Assembly (NCBI GenBank): GCA_033675265.1
Contig: JAUJYZ010000301.1
Coordinates: forward strand, 124,001 to 188,000
Direction: 5' to 3'
Origin: Actinostola sp. cb2023
Lineage: Eukaryota; Cnidaria; Anthozoa; Actiniaria; Actinostolidae
DNA length: 64,000 nt
Shown: positions 43,397 to 55,450 of the stretch, one piece after another
Position numbering within the stretch: the first letter of the stretch is position 1
Layout: every line of letters starts with the position of its first letter
Translations under genes and position numbers: made by a program
The notes under the pieces: generated by a model
Database searches by the model: none
What the model was told of the DNA's origin: nothing
Seen by the model: only the letters and a program-made list of their open reading frames with translations

Positions 43397-45499
43397 TTTG
43401 ATCCAATTGTATTGTTCAGTGATTCATTCCTTTGAGAATTTTCTGCTGGTGCAATCTTTTTCACTGCTATGTCTGTGGCGTACTCCTCAAAGAGACTAGT
43501 GAGTGCCATCCTTAGTGACTCTCCGTACATATCTTTGCCATATGGTAATTCCCCATGTCTATAAGATGTTACATTTGTTAATGCTCGACACCAACTGGGA
43601 TTGCATAGATGGTGATCACCAAAAGCGTGAGGAACTATAGATCTTAATCCTTTCTGAAGTCCTTCTGCATTGTTTTTATTTTGAGAAATGCAGTAGCTAA
43701 AACACTTTGTGAGGTAGGTGATGACTTTAGATGACAGTGGTGTTGCACCAGGGAATTTTTTTCTTTGACTTAAATTGTAAAGCCTGGTGCCTAAGGACCT
43801 TTTAGTGTGATATTGGTCAGACCATTTGTTGATGCCATAGGGAACATTCTGCGACAGGTGCAACAGAGTTGTACTGTCATCATCTCCAACATATGTTGAG
43901 TACTTTACTTTGCCATCCTTGACTGAATTTGTGAACAGCTCACAAGCAACACTTGATTCCATCATTTCTGAAGAGCCTTCATGATTGGCTCGGCAGTCAT
44001 GTGATCTGGGCTCTTTCCCATTTTTCTTTGCAGCTTCACATACCCGACAAGTCTTACATCTAGTACTGAATGCCAAGACCTTACCAGTTATGAGTCCCAT
44101 GGCAGCACCATGACCTGTGTTAGAATTGTGGCCTTTACCCCTCTTTTGCCAACCCATGTCATATGATACATTGATATCAACAATATCATTTTCATCATGC
44201 TTGTGACCTACATTTTGTTTAAGATAATGATTTTTTTCTTTTTCTATATTTTCTTTGCAGCTCCTTTTTGCAAGCTCTTCAACAGCTCTACCAACTTCTC
44301 TCTCTCTCTTGTTTTGAATGTGGTATGATTTACTGGTGGTACATTCATGGTGGATAATAATGTGCTCAGATGTGTATGGCCAATTCCAGCATCCAACGAA
44401 CCAAGCACTACCCTACTGTTGATATCATATGCTTGAGGCCCCCTTTTACCACTTTTATGCTTTTCTGATGTTGTTACTTTATTGTTGCTGCTACAATACT
44501 GGCATTGAACTGTGAACTCACTGGCAAGACCAACTCTCTTTTCATCAATTATATTTGTAAGTGACAATGGACCTGTAAAATTATGACTTGAAATTATGAT
44601 CTATACATTTGTACATGATGCACATGTACTCAGGAACTATATTTATATCACATAATGTAAATGGCATCATTATAAGGAAGTCAACTTTGTTGGAACACTA
44701 TTTTGTCACTTTCAAAAACAGAACTTTGTATGATACAAATAACTGAGTTCATGATTTATTGACCTGTTGTTCATATGCTTCATCAGGTTAGGGTCAGTGT
44801 ATGGTGTGCCCATATGAGCTATGTATTTGATTTCTGGAATAAAACTATTTTTGTCTACTTTTTTGTTTTTAAATTTTGTTGTATTGAAACAATTACCTTA
44901 CCCTGTTTGTACAGTCTCTATTTGTCCTGGTTGGACCAGAATTGAATGAGAATCTCAAGACATTACTCTACTAACAGCTAGCATGTAGTAAAAAGCAAAC
45001 ACATGGTTTATTTCCTGGGTATCATGGGTACTGTATAACTCACCTTTGTTGCATTTGCTACATGATTGTAATGATCTACAAAGACTATCGATGTTGACAA
45101 CTCTAGTTCCTAGTTGTTCTTGCTCTTCATTTTTCTGGGATGGGAGATGTACAAATATTTGTTTTACAAGAACATTCAGACAAAGCTAATGAATGACACA
45201 TGAAGTCTCACATTTTTGGACAGCTCGTGCCCATCATTTACCATTGATCTTGTTTTCTTTCGTGGTACATGTTCCGCTATTTCTTCGCTAAACTCCAGTC
45301 TACGTTTGCACGATAGCATCTTCTTAGCTTTATTTTTATGTAAATTTTTGATGTTTTGTTTTGGATACTGACTTGCAAAGCGGCCATTTTCCGATCGGCA
45401 GTTGTTTTTAGGATGAACAGAGGAGTCAGAGAATTCCATTTCTAAACTGCTCAAGCAATATAAAGTAGTTTTACAACACCTGATTTCTGACGCGTACAA
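43397..45499 (-). pseudogene. Kolobok/Mutator-like transposase, exons 1-3, one frameshift
   Basis: Exon 1 (45499-45212; better start Met at 45439) ends before GTGAGA; exon 2 (45134-45044) lies between CCATCCCAG and GTGAGT; exon 3 starts at 44572 after TTTTACAG. Joined codons read CSKCNK-GPLSLTN, which fits the family. Exon 3 carries ASEFTVQCQYC, then YDMGWQKRGKGHNSNTGHG (first Asp), TYVGDDDSTTLLHL (second acidic cluster), FSYCISQNKNNAEGL, VPHAFGDHHLC and ENSQRNESLNNT (Glu). A shift in the (GA)n run near 44315 separates AREREK from the proper VGRAVEELAKRS frame. The donor of intron 3 is unclear and a (GATA)n repeat lies in the intron. Confidence 0.8.
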
Positions 45500-45577
45500 T
45501 AAGCTTAGATATATATTTTTTCACGAAATGATGTTTTACTTACGTCATGTATTTATACGGTGGCCCATAGGGGACAC

Positions 45578-45780
45578 GCTGCAAATAAGACAAGTTGCTG
45601 CAAATAAGACGAGTTGCTGCAAATAAAAAACGAGTTGCTGCAAATAAGACGAGTTGCTGCAAATAAAACAAGTTGCTGCAAATAAAACGAATTGCTGCAA
45701 ATAAAACGAGTTGCTGCAAATAAGACGAGTTGCTGCAAATAAAACGAGTTGCTGCAAATAAGACGAGTTGCTGCAAATAA
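45578..45780. repeat. 19-bp tandem array in left TIR
   Basis: Ten full units of GCTGCAAATAARACGAGTT plus a partial one; one unit has two extra A. Probably repeated transposase-binding sites. Confidence 0.9.
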
Positions 45781-45834
45781 GGACATAAAACACTGCGCGC
45801 GCAGGGTGCGAGCGAAGGCTGGGTTCGACGACTC

Positions 45835-46224
45835 GTGCTTGGTAGCCTAGCCATCCACTTTTCCTCTCTTCGAATTATGTTTTGTACTGGATGTGGAGGA
45901 AATATTACTCTCTTAGATGCAAACTTTTGTCCTTCCTGTGGGACACAAGTCAACAAAGATTCGAATAAAAGTCTTTTGGGAGCACAGAAACACCCAAGTT
46001 ACGTTGAATTTAAGAAACGAAAAGAAGTTGACAGAACGTCAAAGTTCAAGAACAAGAAATCAAGGCTTGATATCATCGTGCAAGACGTTACCATACAAGT
46101 TGGAATGATGGCCTCGAGAGATGGCGATTTAAAGATTCAACGAGGTAGCAGTCTTCCTATTAAAGTGTCGCCATGTGTCAGCTATGAGACAATACATTTC
46201 TTGAAATCTGAGACAAAGAACTAA
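45835..46224 (+). CDS. Zinc-ribbon protein of the IS3EU-like element
   Basis: 129 residues; the likely start is the Met before FCTGCGGN (45880). Residues FCTGCGGNITLLDANFCPSC form a CxxC-x14-CxxC ribbon. The rest is basic (EFKKRKEVDRTSKFKNKK) and ends with VTIQVGMMASRDGDLKIQRG and LPIKVSPCVSYETI, a beta-rich segment that I cannot assign. The ribbon is coded inside the TIR, so an identical ribbon starts the transposase at the other end of the element. That would give two proteins with one shared DNA- or partner-binding head. The frame ends in unique sequence, possibly truncated. Confidence 0.5.
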   Translation: MLGSLAIHFSSLRIMFCTGCGGNITLLDANFCPSCGTQVNKDSNKSLLGAQKHPSYVEFKKRKEVDRTSKFKNKKSRLDIIVQDVTIQVGMMASRDGDLKIQRGSSLPIKVSPCVSYETIHFLKSETKN

Positions 46225-46909
46225 TAACAACATAATTTTCAGGGATTTGGTACTTTGTAAATATAGTGAATGATGTACATTTTGTTGTACATTGTGCATG
46301 TACATATAACTTTGTTAAAGATCTAGAGTTATTTAATATTATAAGTTAAGCCTGGTTCATACTAGGTGACATAAATGCAAAATACACCTTTGCATTAGGT
46401 TTTATGTTATCATTGTGGACATCACAGCGTAATGGCAGGATTAGTGACATAATATATTAAGCATAACAACATAAAACATCTACATAAGTTTATATAATTA
46501 TTGCTATTGTGAACCAGCTTTATTGTCCAGTTCCAGTTATTGTAAAAATGTTTTATAAAGAACACATTCTTTGTTCCTGTTGCATGGCAAAATCAACACA
46601 ATAGTACATTATCCCTCCCGCTGACTCATTAGCATTAAGGTATGGGATGAGACTCCCTGTCGAGCAATACGACAAAGAGCACATAAGTGCTAATTTAATC
46701 TCAATCTTGGTGAACTGACACATTTGCATAATTAATTCTACCTTATATACTGCTTATTACGTCATCGCACGGGATAATGAATATTCATGAAGTATGAATA
46801 GGTTTTTATTGATTACCAATTTACATAATTTACAATAGAAATCCAATATTATTATTTATGAATTGGCATACCAAATTATTAGCACTATTACTAAATAGTG
46901 ACATTTCTA

Positions 46910-47050
46910 GAGTGCAGACAACAAAGGCATGAAAAAGTAGTAAACAATCAGTGCTAAATGGCACTAAACAATAGAAGACAAATAATAACTTAACACCATT
47001 TATAGTGCTATTTAGTTAGTCAAATCTGTCAGTTTTTTTTGTCTGCACTC
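46910..47050. mobile_element. 141-bp MITE
   Basis: Ends GAGTGCAGACAA and inverse, flanked by TA. Related in end sequence to the MITEs at 28464, 38401 and 53358. Confidence 0.65.
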
Positions 47051-48008
47051 TATTGTTTTCTATTGTTTAATTGCTGCTATATATTTAGTACTAATTAGTG
47101 GAAATAATTACACAAATTGCTCTGGGCAAAGACAAGTATTTCATTTTGCTTGTCTTACATATGATGTAAATTTGTATCAAAATTCAATATTAAAATGTTC
47201 ATATTTGTAATAGGTTAAATCTTTGAAAAAGGTCAAATGCATCTCCTTCATCAACTGCCATGTTCCACCTACTACATGTACTTTCTAATATGTGTTCAAA
47301 ATATTCATGATGCATATCATCCTCTACATCAATCTGACAATCTCCTTCAACTTCCTTCCTTTATTTTATCTTGATACTGGGATAGTACAATCCATAGAAC
47401 CTAACTGTTCTGGTAAAAAATATAAAATATCTGGAACTCCACTGCACTCACTGTATCATGCCTTGACTGCCATATGTAGTGACTGTTCCAGTGATCTCTG
47501 ACCTTGTCGAGTTCATTTTGAATAATCTTTGAAAAGCAAAACCATAGACATTTCATGTGAAATTCATTTCCAAGCTCTAGCACACCTGACTGAACCATAT
47601 CCTTAAAAAAGTCAATCCACCAGTTAGATCAACTTCTTCTGAAAGTTGCACAACATTTTCTGTCCTATAATCAGATCGGACTATTCTTGGGCATCCGCCA
47701 CAATTTTGAACATTATCCAAATACAGTGTAGCTGTTATCTTGGGATTGTTGTTGGATTTTACAAGCTCCAACCAAAGTATTCTTCTGCTATATCCACAAA
47801 TGCATCCGTGAATAGGGAAGCCATAATAATAAGGTTTTAGCTTATTGTAACCTAAAGAAGAAAACACAGTTTATATCATCATCATAAATGAGTTCTTAAA
47901 AAAACTAAATAAGTTTTACTATAAAAAATACTAAAAATTATAATATATAAATATTGTCAAATTTGATACATAAAAATCATGGTTACAATTCCAATCTTAA
48001 TACGTATA

Positions 48009-48292
48009 CACCTATTTCAAATAACGTTGTCGCGTTCAAAGCAACAAGCGTCAAGCCAAGACCAAAGTGAATGCTGGTTATGCCGCTGACAATTATTTAA
48101 ATCACAATTGTTTCTATGAGGACTAATAAATTACAAAATGTGAACATTTTCACATGTTTGTTTGCGTATCACACTTCGTTCCATAGAAAATACGTCTGAT
48201 TTCAATAATTTGCCAGCACAAAACCAGCATTCACTTCGGTCTTGGCTTGACGCTTGTTGCTTTGAATGCGACAACGTTAGTTGAAATAGGTG
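48009..48292. mobile_element. 284-bp MITE with 75-bp TIRs
   Basis: Ends CACCTATTTCAAATAACGTT and near-inverse (four or so mismatches in 75 bp), flanked by TA (48007-48008, 48293-48294). Inside the intron of the IS3EU-like transposase. Confidence 0.8.
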
Positions 48293-48326
48293 TATACATA
48301 ACAGTATGTTTCCATATGGCCTCTCT

Positions 48327-48503
48327 GTCCTGAACAGGGTATATAATTTTATGTGAGTCTGTCCTAAACAGGGTATGATGCACGATTGTCGTCATTAAGT
48401 ATGGTTTTATCCAGTATTTAGCCATCCGAGATCCAAAACGTTTGCCAACGTGTTAAAATTATGTAAAATATAGTGTGTATTTGTACTTTGTCCTAAACAG
48501 GGT
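48327..48503. repeat. Three copies of GTCCTAAACAGGGT
   Basis: At 48327-48340 (one mismatch), 48361-48374 and 48490-48503, each followed by AT-rich spacer; a fourth degenerate version follows. Looks like the internal unit of a dispersed low-copy repeat. Confidence 0.65.
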
Positions 48504-49383
48504 CCTAAAATATGTTGTCCTAGACCCCTATACCCAAACATGGGTCAATTACCCCCCCCCCCCCTTCTGTCAGGTCTGACAAACTTGAAGGGGGACTATG
48601 TAGGATGTAAATTGTTCAAAATTTGATTGAGCTGAAACTTCACTGAAATAATCTTGAAGGGTCTTATTCACTAGTTAAAATATTTTCTCAATATTCCAGA
48701 GGGAAGTACTAATAATACTACATGTATATTTTTATGAATCTTTAGAGGTAACAGTGGCGTCAACTCAACCCAAACTCAGGGGGTTTCACTTGACTGGTGC
48801 ATTACTACATGGCAATTTATTGATTATCGACAAGGTGTATAACTTTACATTAATGTATTAAGCTTATATTTTTTTATTATTTTTACTGTAATCAATCATG
48901 AAAGATACTGTCTGCGCAACTACTGGCTACTACAACTCACCATCAATATGCCAGCAAAAATTAAGTCCACTTGAAACACAGTTCCTTCGTCTAAGCCATC
49001 TCTTTGCCTTCTCATCTACTCCATTTGGATCGATTTCTTTCATTTAATAGCGTTTGAACCGCGCTACGAGGAATATGCATATGATGTTCTAACTGAGGGG
49101 AGAGAGCGTTGCGATCCAGTTACACCATGATGTTTGTTCAGTAAACTAACAATATCTTTGTAGCGATATCCGCGGTGAAAGTACATCTTAATAAACACAG
49201 TAATATCTTTGTCATCTTTGTTGACTTGTGTCCCACAGGAAGGACAAAAGTTTGCATCTAAGAGAGTAATATTTCCTCCACATCCAGTACAAAACATAGA
49301 GGAAAAGTGGATGGCTAGGCTACCAAGCATGAGTCGTCGAACCCAGTCTTCGCTCGCACCCTGCGCGCGCAGTGTTTTATGTC

Positions 49384-49609
49384 CTTATTTGCAGCAACTC
49401 GTTTTATTTGCAGCGACTCGTTTTATTTGCAGCAACTCGTCTTATTTGCAGCAACTCGTCTTATTTGCAGCAACTCGTCTTATTTGCAGCAACTCGTTTT
49501 ATTTGCAGCAACTCGTTTTTTATTTGCAGCAACTCGTCTTATTTGCAGCAACTCGTTTTTTATTTGCAGCAACTCGTCTTATTTGCAGCAACCTGTCTTA
49601 TTTGGAGCG
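49384..49609. repeat. 19-bp tandem array in right TIR
   Basis: About eleven units of AACTCGTYTTATTTGCAGC, the inverse of the left array. Unit order of variants differs between the two arrays. Confidence 0.9.
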
Positions 49610-52600
49610 TGTCCCCTATGGGCCACCGTATATTTACGCGTGTGCAGCGCCGATATGATTGCAAAAGAAAGACTTACAGAATACATCGTACACTGTTTAA
49701 GAAGCTTGCAAAAAGAGACAAACATAGAGAGATGTATAAACAGTATTTATTTTATTATATCACGGAGAATAATGTTGTTTACATTGATTTGGTGCGATCG
49801 TCTCGAATTACCAGAAACGACCAATAATTTACGCTGATCTATCAAGCTGTGGCCTTTTCGAAGTAAAAATGACCATGATAAATGTATTTGTGAGAATATT
49901 TGTTTAGTAAATGGTCATTATCACTTGTTTTACTCAAAGTTTAGTAGATTTTCTTCTGACTCGGGAAGCGCCGCCATTTTGTTTTCATTTTGTTGAAATA
50001 TTTTCGTCACCATTCTCCGCGCGGTCAGAAAACCCTTTCCAGCCTCCTTAATAAACGTTTCTTGGTCTTTTTTACTGGATAATTTATTTTTCTGTAACTT
50101 CTGTAGTTATTTTTCAAATTTGGTTTTAAAAAGGTATACTGAGCGCCATGAACGGAATATTGAAATACAGGCAATGTTTGAGGTACGAAATAGGAATCTG
50201 GTACATAAATTTTTGATGAAAACGCCATGCTCCAGGAAAGCTTCACGTTTGCTCTATCAGTTTAGAAAGTTTCAAGCTTGGGAATTCAATGTAGCATTTT
50301 TGAGAAATAAAACTATTATGCTTGGGACTGCCAAAATTAGCATAATTTTCGTCCTGTCGCGAACATTTTTGTCATCCAAACACAAAACCTAACGCCAAAA
50401 CACGACTATCTTGCATTTTTAGTTGATTGCTGCTGATGGAAAACAATGTTCGAGTCAATAGGAATGATTTTCAACATGTTTGTGTTTCGAGAGTCGTAAA
50501 TAACTCTCGCAAAATTAGCATAGATGGTAGCCTCCTTTGCAGCCGTTTTTCGTATCGGTCCCCGGACTCCCTCCACTAACGCCTGCTCAATGGAGCGCTA
50601 CATTCCTTTCCCATTGTTCTTTCAAAAAATCTCTTAGCCAATAAAATTTTAGCAATTGTCCTGGAGTGACCAATCACAATGTAGGTTATATAAATAAAGT
50701 TTTTATTTTGCTCAAGAAAGGGGTTTTCCCGCGAAAGTATCTTTACATGAGAATATCCCAACGTTTGTATGGAAACTCCCCGAAAAGTAGTAGATGCTGA
50801 TAGTCAATGCTTTTTATGCTCAAGTAGACCGCCGTTTAAGTAAAGGATAAAGATTTTTGGGAAGTCGTCCGTTGATATTGAAGGTTTGCTGAAATCAATT
50901 GAAATCGACGTCTCAAGATATTTCAACGCTTCGAGTTTATTTATCTGCAGTAGAATTTGTTACAAGCGATTGCTGAAGCTTAAAAAGCTTCAAAACGAGC
51001 TGAACAGCGTAAAGCAAACCTTGATAGAGGCATTCCCTCAAACAAGAACTAAGAGATTGCGATCGAATACTGATGATCAGGATGATCAGTATATAAAGAT
51101 CGATGCCTTCGAGTCAAAAGTGTCACAATCAAATGCCGTGAAATCGCTTCGTTTTCAGAGTACATGCAGTACTACCACTTGTACTTCTTCAACTAATTGC
51201 TATTTGCTGGATCAAGCACCAAGTTCAATAATATTTGGAGTAGATGACGATGTTTTAAGTAGCCAGGAAGCTACATTTATTCCTCCTCCAATTTTCCCTC
51301 CAATGCCAATGTTATTGAATTTAACATCAACTCCCATCCGTATTCCCAGACCTGAGAACTCAAGAGTCAATCCAGCGTCATGTGTGAAACTATCTGTTCA
51401 CTATGATTCGAAAACTGTAAACAAGACTCTTCCCAAGGAGTATGAATTACTTGGAAAAGCGCTCGCTCACGGCCCTCCACAGAGGATTGCAAAAGCGATC
51501 CTTAATTACCTTACTCTCAAGAAACTTGTGATTGAGAAGGTTCTTCGCCTTGTTTGTAGTGAAGCTTCAGATCTGTGTTCAAGGAAAGAACCCTCATTAT
51601 TGAGAAAGACAGGAAAATCAGACATTGTGAATTTCAGTTTCCAATCACTATGTGAGGAGTGGAAGACCAAGGCGCCGATTTTTTATGCGTTTTTAAGGAC
51701 AGTAGCTCGCTCTAAAAATGCAACATGGCTACCAAGCGTGGCTGTAGCAGTCAGTCCTCCTCAAACAGAGAAATACACAAATGAATGCAACTGCCACCAC
51801 ACTTGGCATTATGCTCAAGACCGGATCTATAGAGGTGATATATTTTAAATTGTGTTTGATATTTCTGAACAATCACATGAAGAGAAGATCTATACATATA
51901 TTCAATGTTGTCATGTCTAGTCATTAAGCTGGTAGCTACATATAAGTCGTGTCATATAGTATCAATAATTACTGAACGATACCTTATTATGACTTATTAT
52001 CCAAGCTATCTATATTTTCTAGGTTGATTATAATTAGCTGTTTGATTTTTTTCTGGGCCTAAAAATTATAATATATCATCTGAATATTTATAAACCTTAC
52101 TTTTAGGCCAACTTGATTCGATTTTCAAAGATGAAGATTACCACTTCAAATCAAGGTACATTAGATAAAATGAGTACAATGGGTGAAGAACATGATATTG
52201 AACTGAACCAGACGCAAAGTAGAATTGTCAAGGAAAGCTGTGAAGTTCAAGACTTGAAAAGGAAAGTTGAAACCTGTGACCCAAGTGAAAATTGCCAAGA
52301 GAACTTAGCAAAGACCAAAGACAACTTATCACTGTATAAAGCAACATGCCATCCAGGGTACTCCATTGTTTTTGACAACATTGACCTAGAGATGAAAAGG
52401 AAAGACATGACAATGGCCAAGCAAAATAAAACTGTACATTGGGTCAACCACAAGGTTGTAATACACCGAGTATCTGGAAACCAATTTGAATGGGAAGGCA
52501 CAAAACAAGAAATTGTGGATGTCCCAAACATCAAGCTCCTTCCTTCTGTACATGATTATAAACAACAAAGGCATAACTACATTGTTCTTGTGTCAAGAAT

Positions 52601-53357
52601 CCTCGTGGACTATTTCAATTGCTTCAACCCACTGAAAGAGGCCTGTATTCAACACATACAACATAAGCATCTAAAAGAAATGTCTGAAAAGTCTGAAAAG
52701 GTAACAAATTGCACAACATTAGCAGTATATACAGCACAGCAGTAATTTTAATTAATTTTAAATAAATGAATGAATAAATGAAAAATTCATATATTCATTC
52801 ATTCAGTCATTCATTCATTACTTCATTTATTCATTCATTTATTTACTGCATGCATGGAGGCTCCTTTAAATAGCTTTAAATGTACACATTTGCAAATAAT
52901 AATGAAATAGAGAAATGTATGTTACATATGGTTATAGATGTAAATTTTGTCACATAAAAATGCAGGTTCCACTGGGTGTAATTTTCAAGAATGAAAATGA
53001 GAATGCAGAAATGTTGGTAATACTTCAGCAATTCCAAACATACCTTCCCAAAATCACAGAAAATACATTTGATCCTCAACTTCTCACTGGAGACCAGCTT
53101 TCAGTGGAGAGAGCGGTGAATGTGATAGCATCAGTAAGCAATGGATTTAGTGCCGAAGAACGCCTTGAAGGCTTCAATTTGCAAATTGGTGATTGGCATG
53201 CAGCTGTGAAATTTTTGACAGTAAGTTTTTTTGTAATCTCTCCTGCCTGCTAACTAAATAATTATACTGTTGTTACAAAGATTGTTTTATTCAATTCATT
53301 GTACTATAATGTTGTACAATATTTTTATATAATACAATGACCCTCGATTCTATTAAA

Positions 53358-53499
53358 GAGTGCAAACACTAAAACCATGAAACAGTGCTAACTTTAATTA
53401 GCACTAAATAGTGCAATGTCTTTTATTTTCTGTTGTTTCACTGGTGCTATTTAGCACAAACTAAGTTAGTACTGTTTCACGGTTTTAGTGTTTGCACTC
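53358..53499. mobile_element. 142-bp MITE in intron 3 of the Academ-H gene
   Basis: Ends GAGTGCAAACACTAAAACC and inverse (arms about 45 bp). TA on the right; the left flank is degraded. Confidence 0.65.
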
Positions 53500-53712
53500 T
53501 AATGTGTTTGTATTGATATATTGATATACTGTATATTGATTTTTACAGAATTTTTGCAAATTACTATATATATATAATATATGTCATATGCATGTGGCCA
53601 AGTTAGTTTACATGTAGCTCTAGGTCACTATTTATAATGTATTTATATCACATCTAATTCAACATGTGTACACTTCTAGTAACTAGGAAGGGGGAGGGCT
53701 AAATACTAAATA

Positions 53713-53814
53713 CATTGGAACCTCTACTTTGGGACACCTCTATTCAGGGGACACCTCCATTAAGGGGACACTTTCCCTGGTTCCGAGGGTGTCCCCTTAA
53801 AAGAGGTTCCACTG
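53713..53814. mobile_element. 102-bp Tc1/mariner-type MITE
   Basis: Ends CATTGGAACCTCT and near-inverse, TA on both sides; the GGGGACACC/GGTGTCCCC core is typical of a MITE type found in many animal genomes. Followed by an (AATA)n simple repeat to about 53945. Confidence 0.75.
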
Positions 53815-55450
53815 TATATAGATAACAACAATAAATAATAAATATTAACAAAATAATAATAAATTAATATAATACTAATATAATAAATTAATATTATTAC
53901 AAAAATTAATAAATTAATAAACAATTTAATAAATAAATGTATTTTTAATTTTTTACAGCAAATTTTCAAACGCTACTACAGTTGCAAATCTGAGAGTGAT
54001 GCCTGCACTTTATACTCTGATCGCACCCTAATTAATAGGAGAAATGTTAAAGAGGACCCCAAAACGGCGTACAGAGCAGATCGTGACTTCTTTGTGCTGG
54101 TGATAACGTCAAGAGTTATAGCTGCTGCAATGACAGTTCTAGGTATCAATGACAAGTGCTCAAGCCCTACTGAGAACCCAATGCCAGAGGATATAGCAAA
54201 TGCAAGCAAAGAACGGAAGCTACACTATTTACACAAGGCAGCAGCCAAAATCATTGATGAACTGGTTCTAGAAGAATCTACTGGTATTAATGTCATTTGT
54301 AACCAAATTATTCTGACACAAGAACAAGAGGACATAGAACAAACCAGCAACCACAAACCTCTGATGGTCGATATCCCTGTAGAATTGAAGGCTGTAAGGC
54401 AACATTTAAGTATGATGGGAATAGTCGAAGAAAACATGAGCAAAGTCATTCATGTCACACACCATCAGAGAATTCAAACTTACCTCTTAATTCTTCTTCC
54501 AAGAAAGAGACAAAGAACAGAGATGACATTTACAGCTACAACTGTGCCTTGCTGGAAGACGGATTATTTTTCTTAAACTTTCTTGATGCTATTGCAGAGG
54601 GGAATGGCAATAGAATTATCAGACAGTATAAATTCCTCCTACTGTCCTTCAGGGCAGATGGACAACAAAGTAAGAAATATGCCCTGGAATGTCTTTACCA
54701 GTCATTCCTTGTAAATGCTCTTCTATGTCCAAGAGATGTAGAGCGGTTTACATGGAACAGAACAGTTAACACATTTGGAGGCATTGGAAGGAATGTACCC
54801 ATTGATCTCGACATGGAGCACAGTAATATATTTATAAAGCAAGCTATTAAAAACCTAGGCCCAAATGTCACTGAGAAGGCAGTTGAGCGCATTTGCCATG
54901 CAGAAAGGGACATGAGAAAGCTCATGAAAAGACTTGACGATAGCTTGCAAAGGGTAACTGATTCTGGCAGACATACTCGTAGTGACACTGAAAGAGACCT
55001 AGATACCTTAATAACAAGAGCAGTGATCACAGACATATACACAAGAAATGACAGCAGACCTTACAGTAATTTCAAAGAATTTGAAAGGGATCACCTGAAA
55101 GATTTGGACATGTCGTCTATGTACAAATAATGGATCAATGGTCCCCAAAAAAATGTAGTTCTTGGCATTAAAGCTAGATAGAATGATTATTACATGAGTA
55201 AAGTAGATTTACCTAAAAGTCAACTTTAGTTGTAGGTTTTAAATAATCACAATTACTTTGCTGTGAAGAATTGAGATCATTCAATTGTCAAAATTTGTTA
55301 CTGTCACTTATATCCAACACAGCTGTTTCAGTTGATCAAAAAACCTGTGCAATGTACATAGATTTATTTATACTATATATATGTAATCTAGACAATCTGA
55401 GATTACTTTTTAGCTGTTGTAGTTTTAGCCAATTACTGTTACACAATATC

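Larger units (their letters stand above)
47366..49297 (-). pseudogene. IS3EU-like transposase (zinc ribbon, HTH, integrase core), missing catalytic Glu
   Basis: Exon 1 (49297-48941): the zinc ribbon coded in the TIR, then KMYFHRGYRYKDIVSLLNKH (helix-turn-helix) and, after frameshifts, KRWLRRRN and LNFCWHIDG ending at a GTGAGT donor. Exon 2 starts at 47851 after CTTTAG with YNKLKPYYYGFPIHGC, SRRILWLELVKSN and GGCPRIVRSDYRTEN, so the first two Asp of the integrase-type core are present. The next recognisable part is WWIDFFKDMVQSG, VRDHWNSHYI and PDILYFLPEQ. About 40 residues that should contain the catalytic Glu are deleted. The intron (47852-48940) holds a MITE. Inactive copy. Confidence 0.8.
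45556..49630. mobile_element. IS3EU-like element with array-bearing long TIRs
   Basis: TIRs start TACGGTGGCCCATAGGGGAC and extend about 405-417 bp (45556-45960, 49214-49630). Target duplication TATTTA, 6 bp (45550-45555, 49631-49636), the length reported for IS3EU. Each TIR contains a 19-bp tandem array and a coding block for the same zinc ribbon. The catalytic gene is on the minus strand. Interior stretches hold MITEs; 46230-46900 has a weak inverted pair AGCCTGGTTCA/TGAACCAGCT. Confidence 0.85.
40180..50047. mobile_element. Kolobok-like autonomous element (9.87 kb with nested IS3EU)
   Basis: Inverted ends GGAGGCTGGAAAGGGT (16 bp), TTAA on both sides (40176-40179, 50048-50051). TTAA is the target of Kolobok and piggyBac. 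The coded protein is a Mutator-like/Kolobok-type transposase fused to a DEDDh exonuclease on the minus strand. The 4.1 kb IS3EU-like element sits upstream of its first exon. 49637-50047 is the remaining right end and holds only short frames. Confidence 0.8.
50769..55130 (+). pseudogene. DUF6589-type transposase of the Academ-H-like element (four exons)
   Basis: Exons 50769-51834, 52107-52700, 52966-53220 and 53959-55130, each with GT/AG borders. The start is METPRKVVDADSQCFLC, and an in-frame TAA at 50841 interrupts what looks like a ZAD-like treble clef (CFLC ... FICSRICYKRL). Exon 2 has GYSIVFDNIDLEMKRKD and VHWVNHKVVIHRVS, exon 3 LLTGDQLSVERAVNVIAS and LQIGDWHAAVKFL, which hold candidate acidic catalytic residues (DN, GDQLS, GDWH). 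Exon 4 ends with TFGGIGRNVPIDLDMEHSN, a strong family block. Frameshifts near 52160 and 54400. Thought to be the DDE-type transposase; function of DUF6589 is inferred from its element context. Confidence 0.75.

Noticed and set aside
45578..45780. Regular short direct repeats resembling a CRISPR array
   Set aside because: The 19-bp units are contiguous without spacers, lie inside a transposon TIR and are mirrored at the other end.
52760..52850. ATTC-rich palindromic stretch as a MITE
   Set aside because: It is an (ATTC/GAAT)n microsatellite without defined ends.
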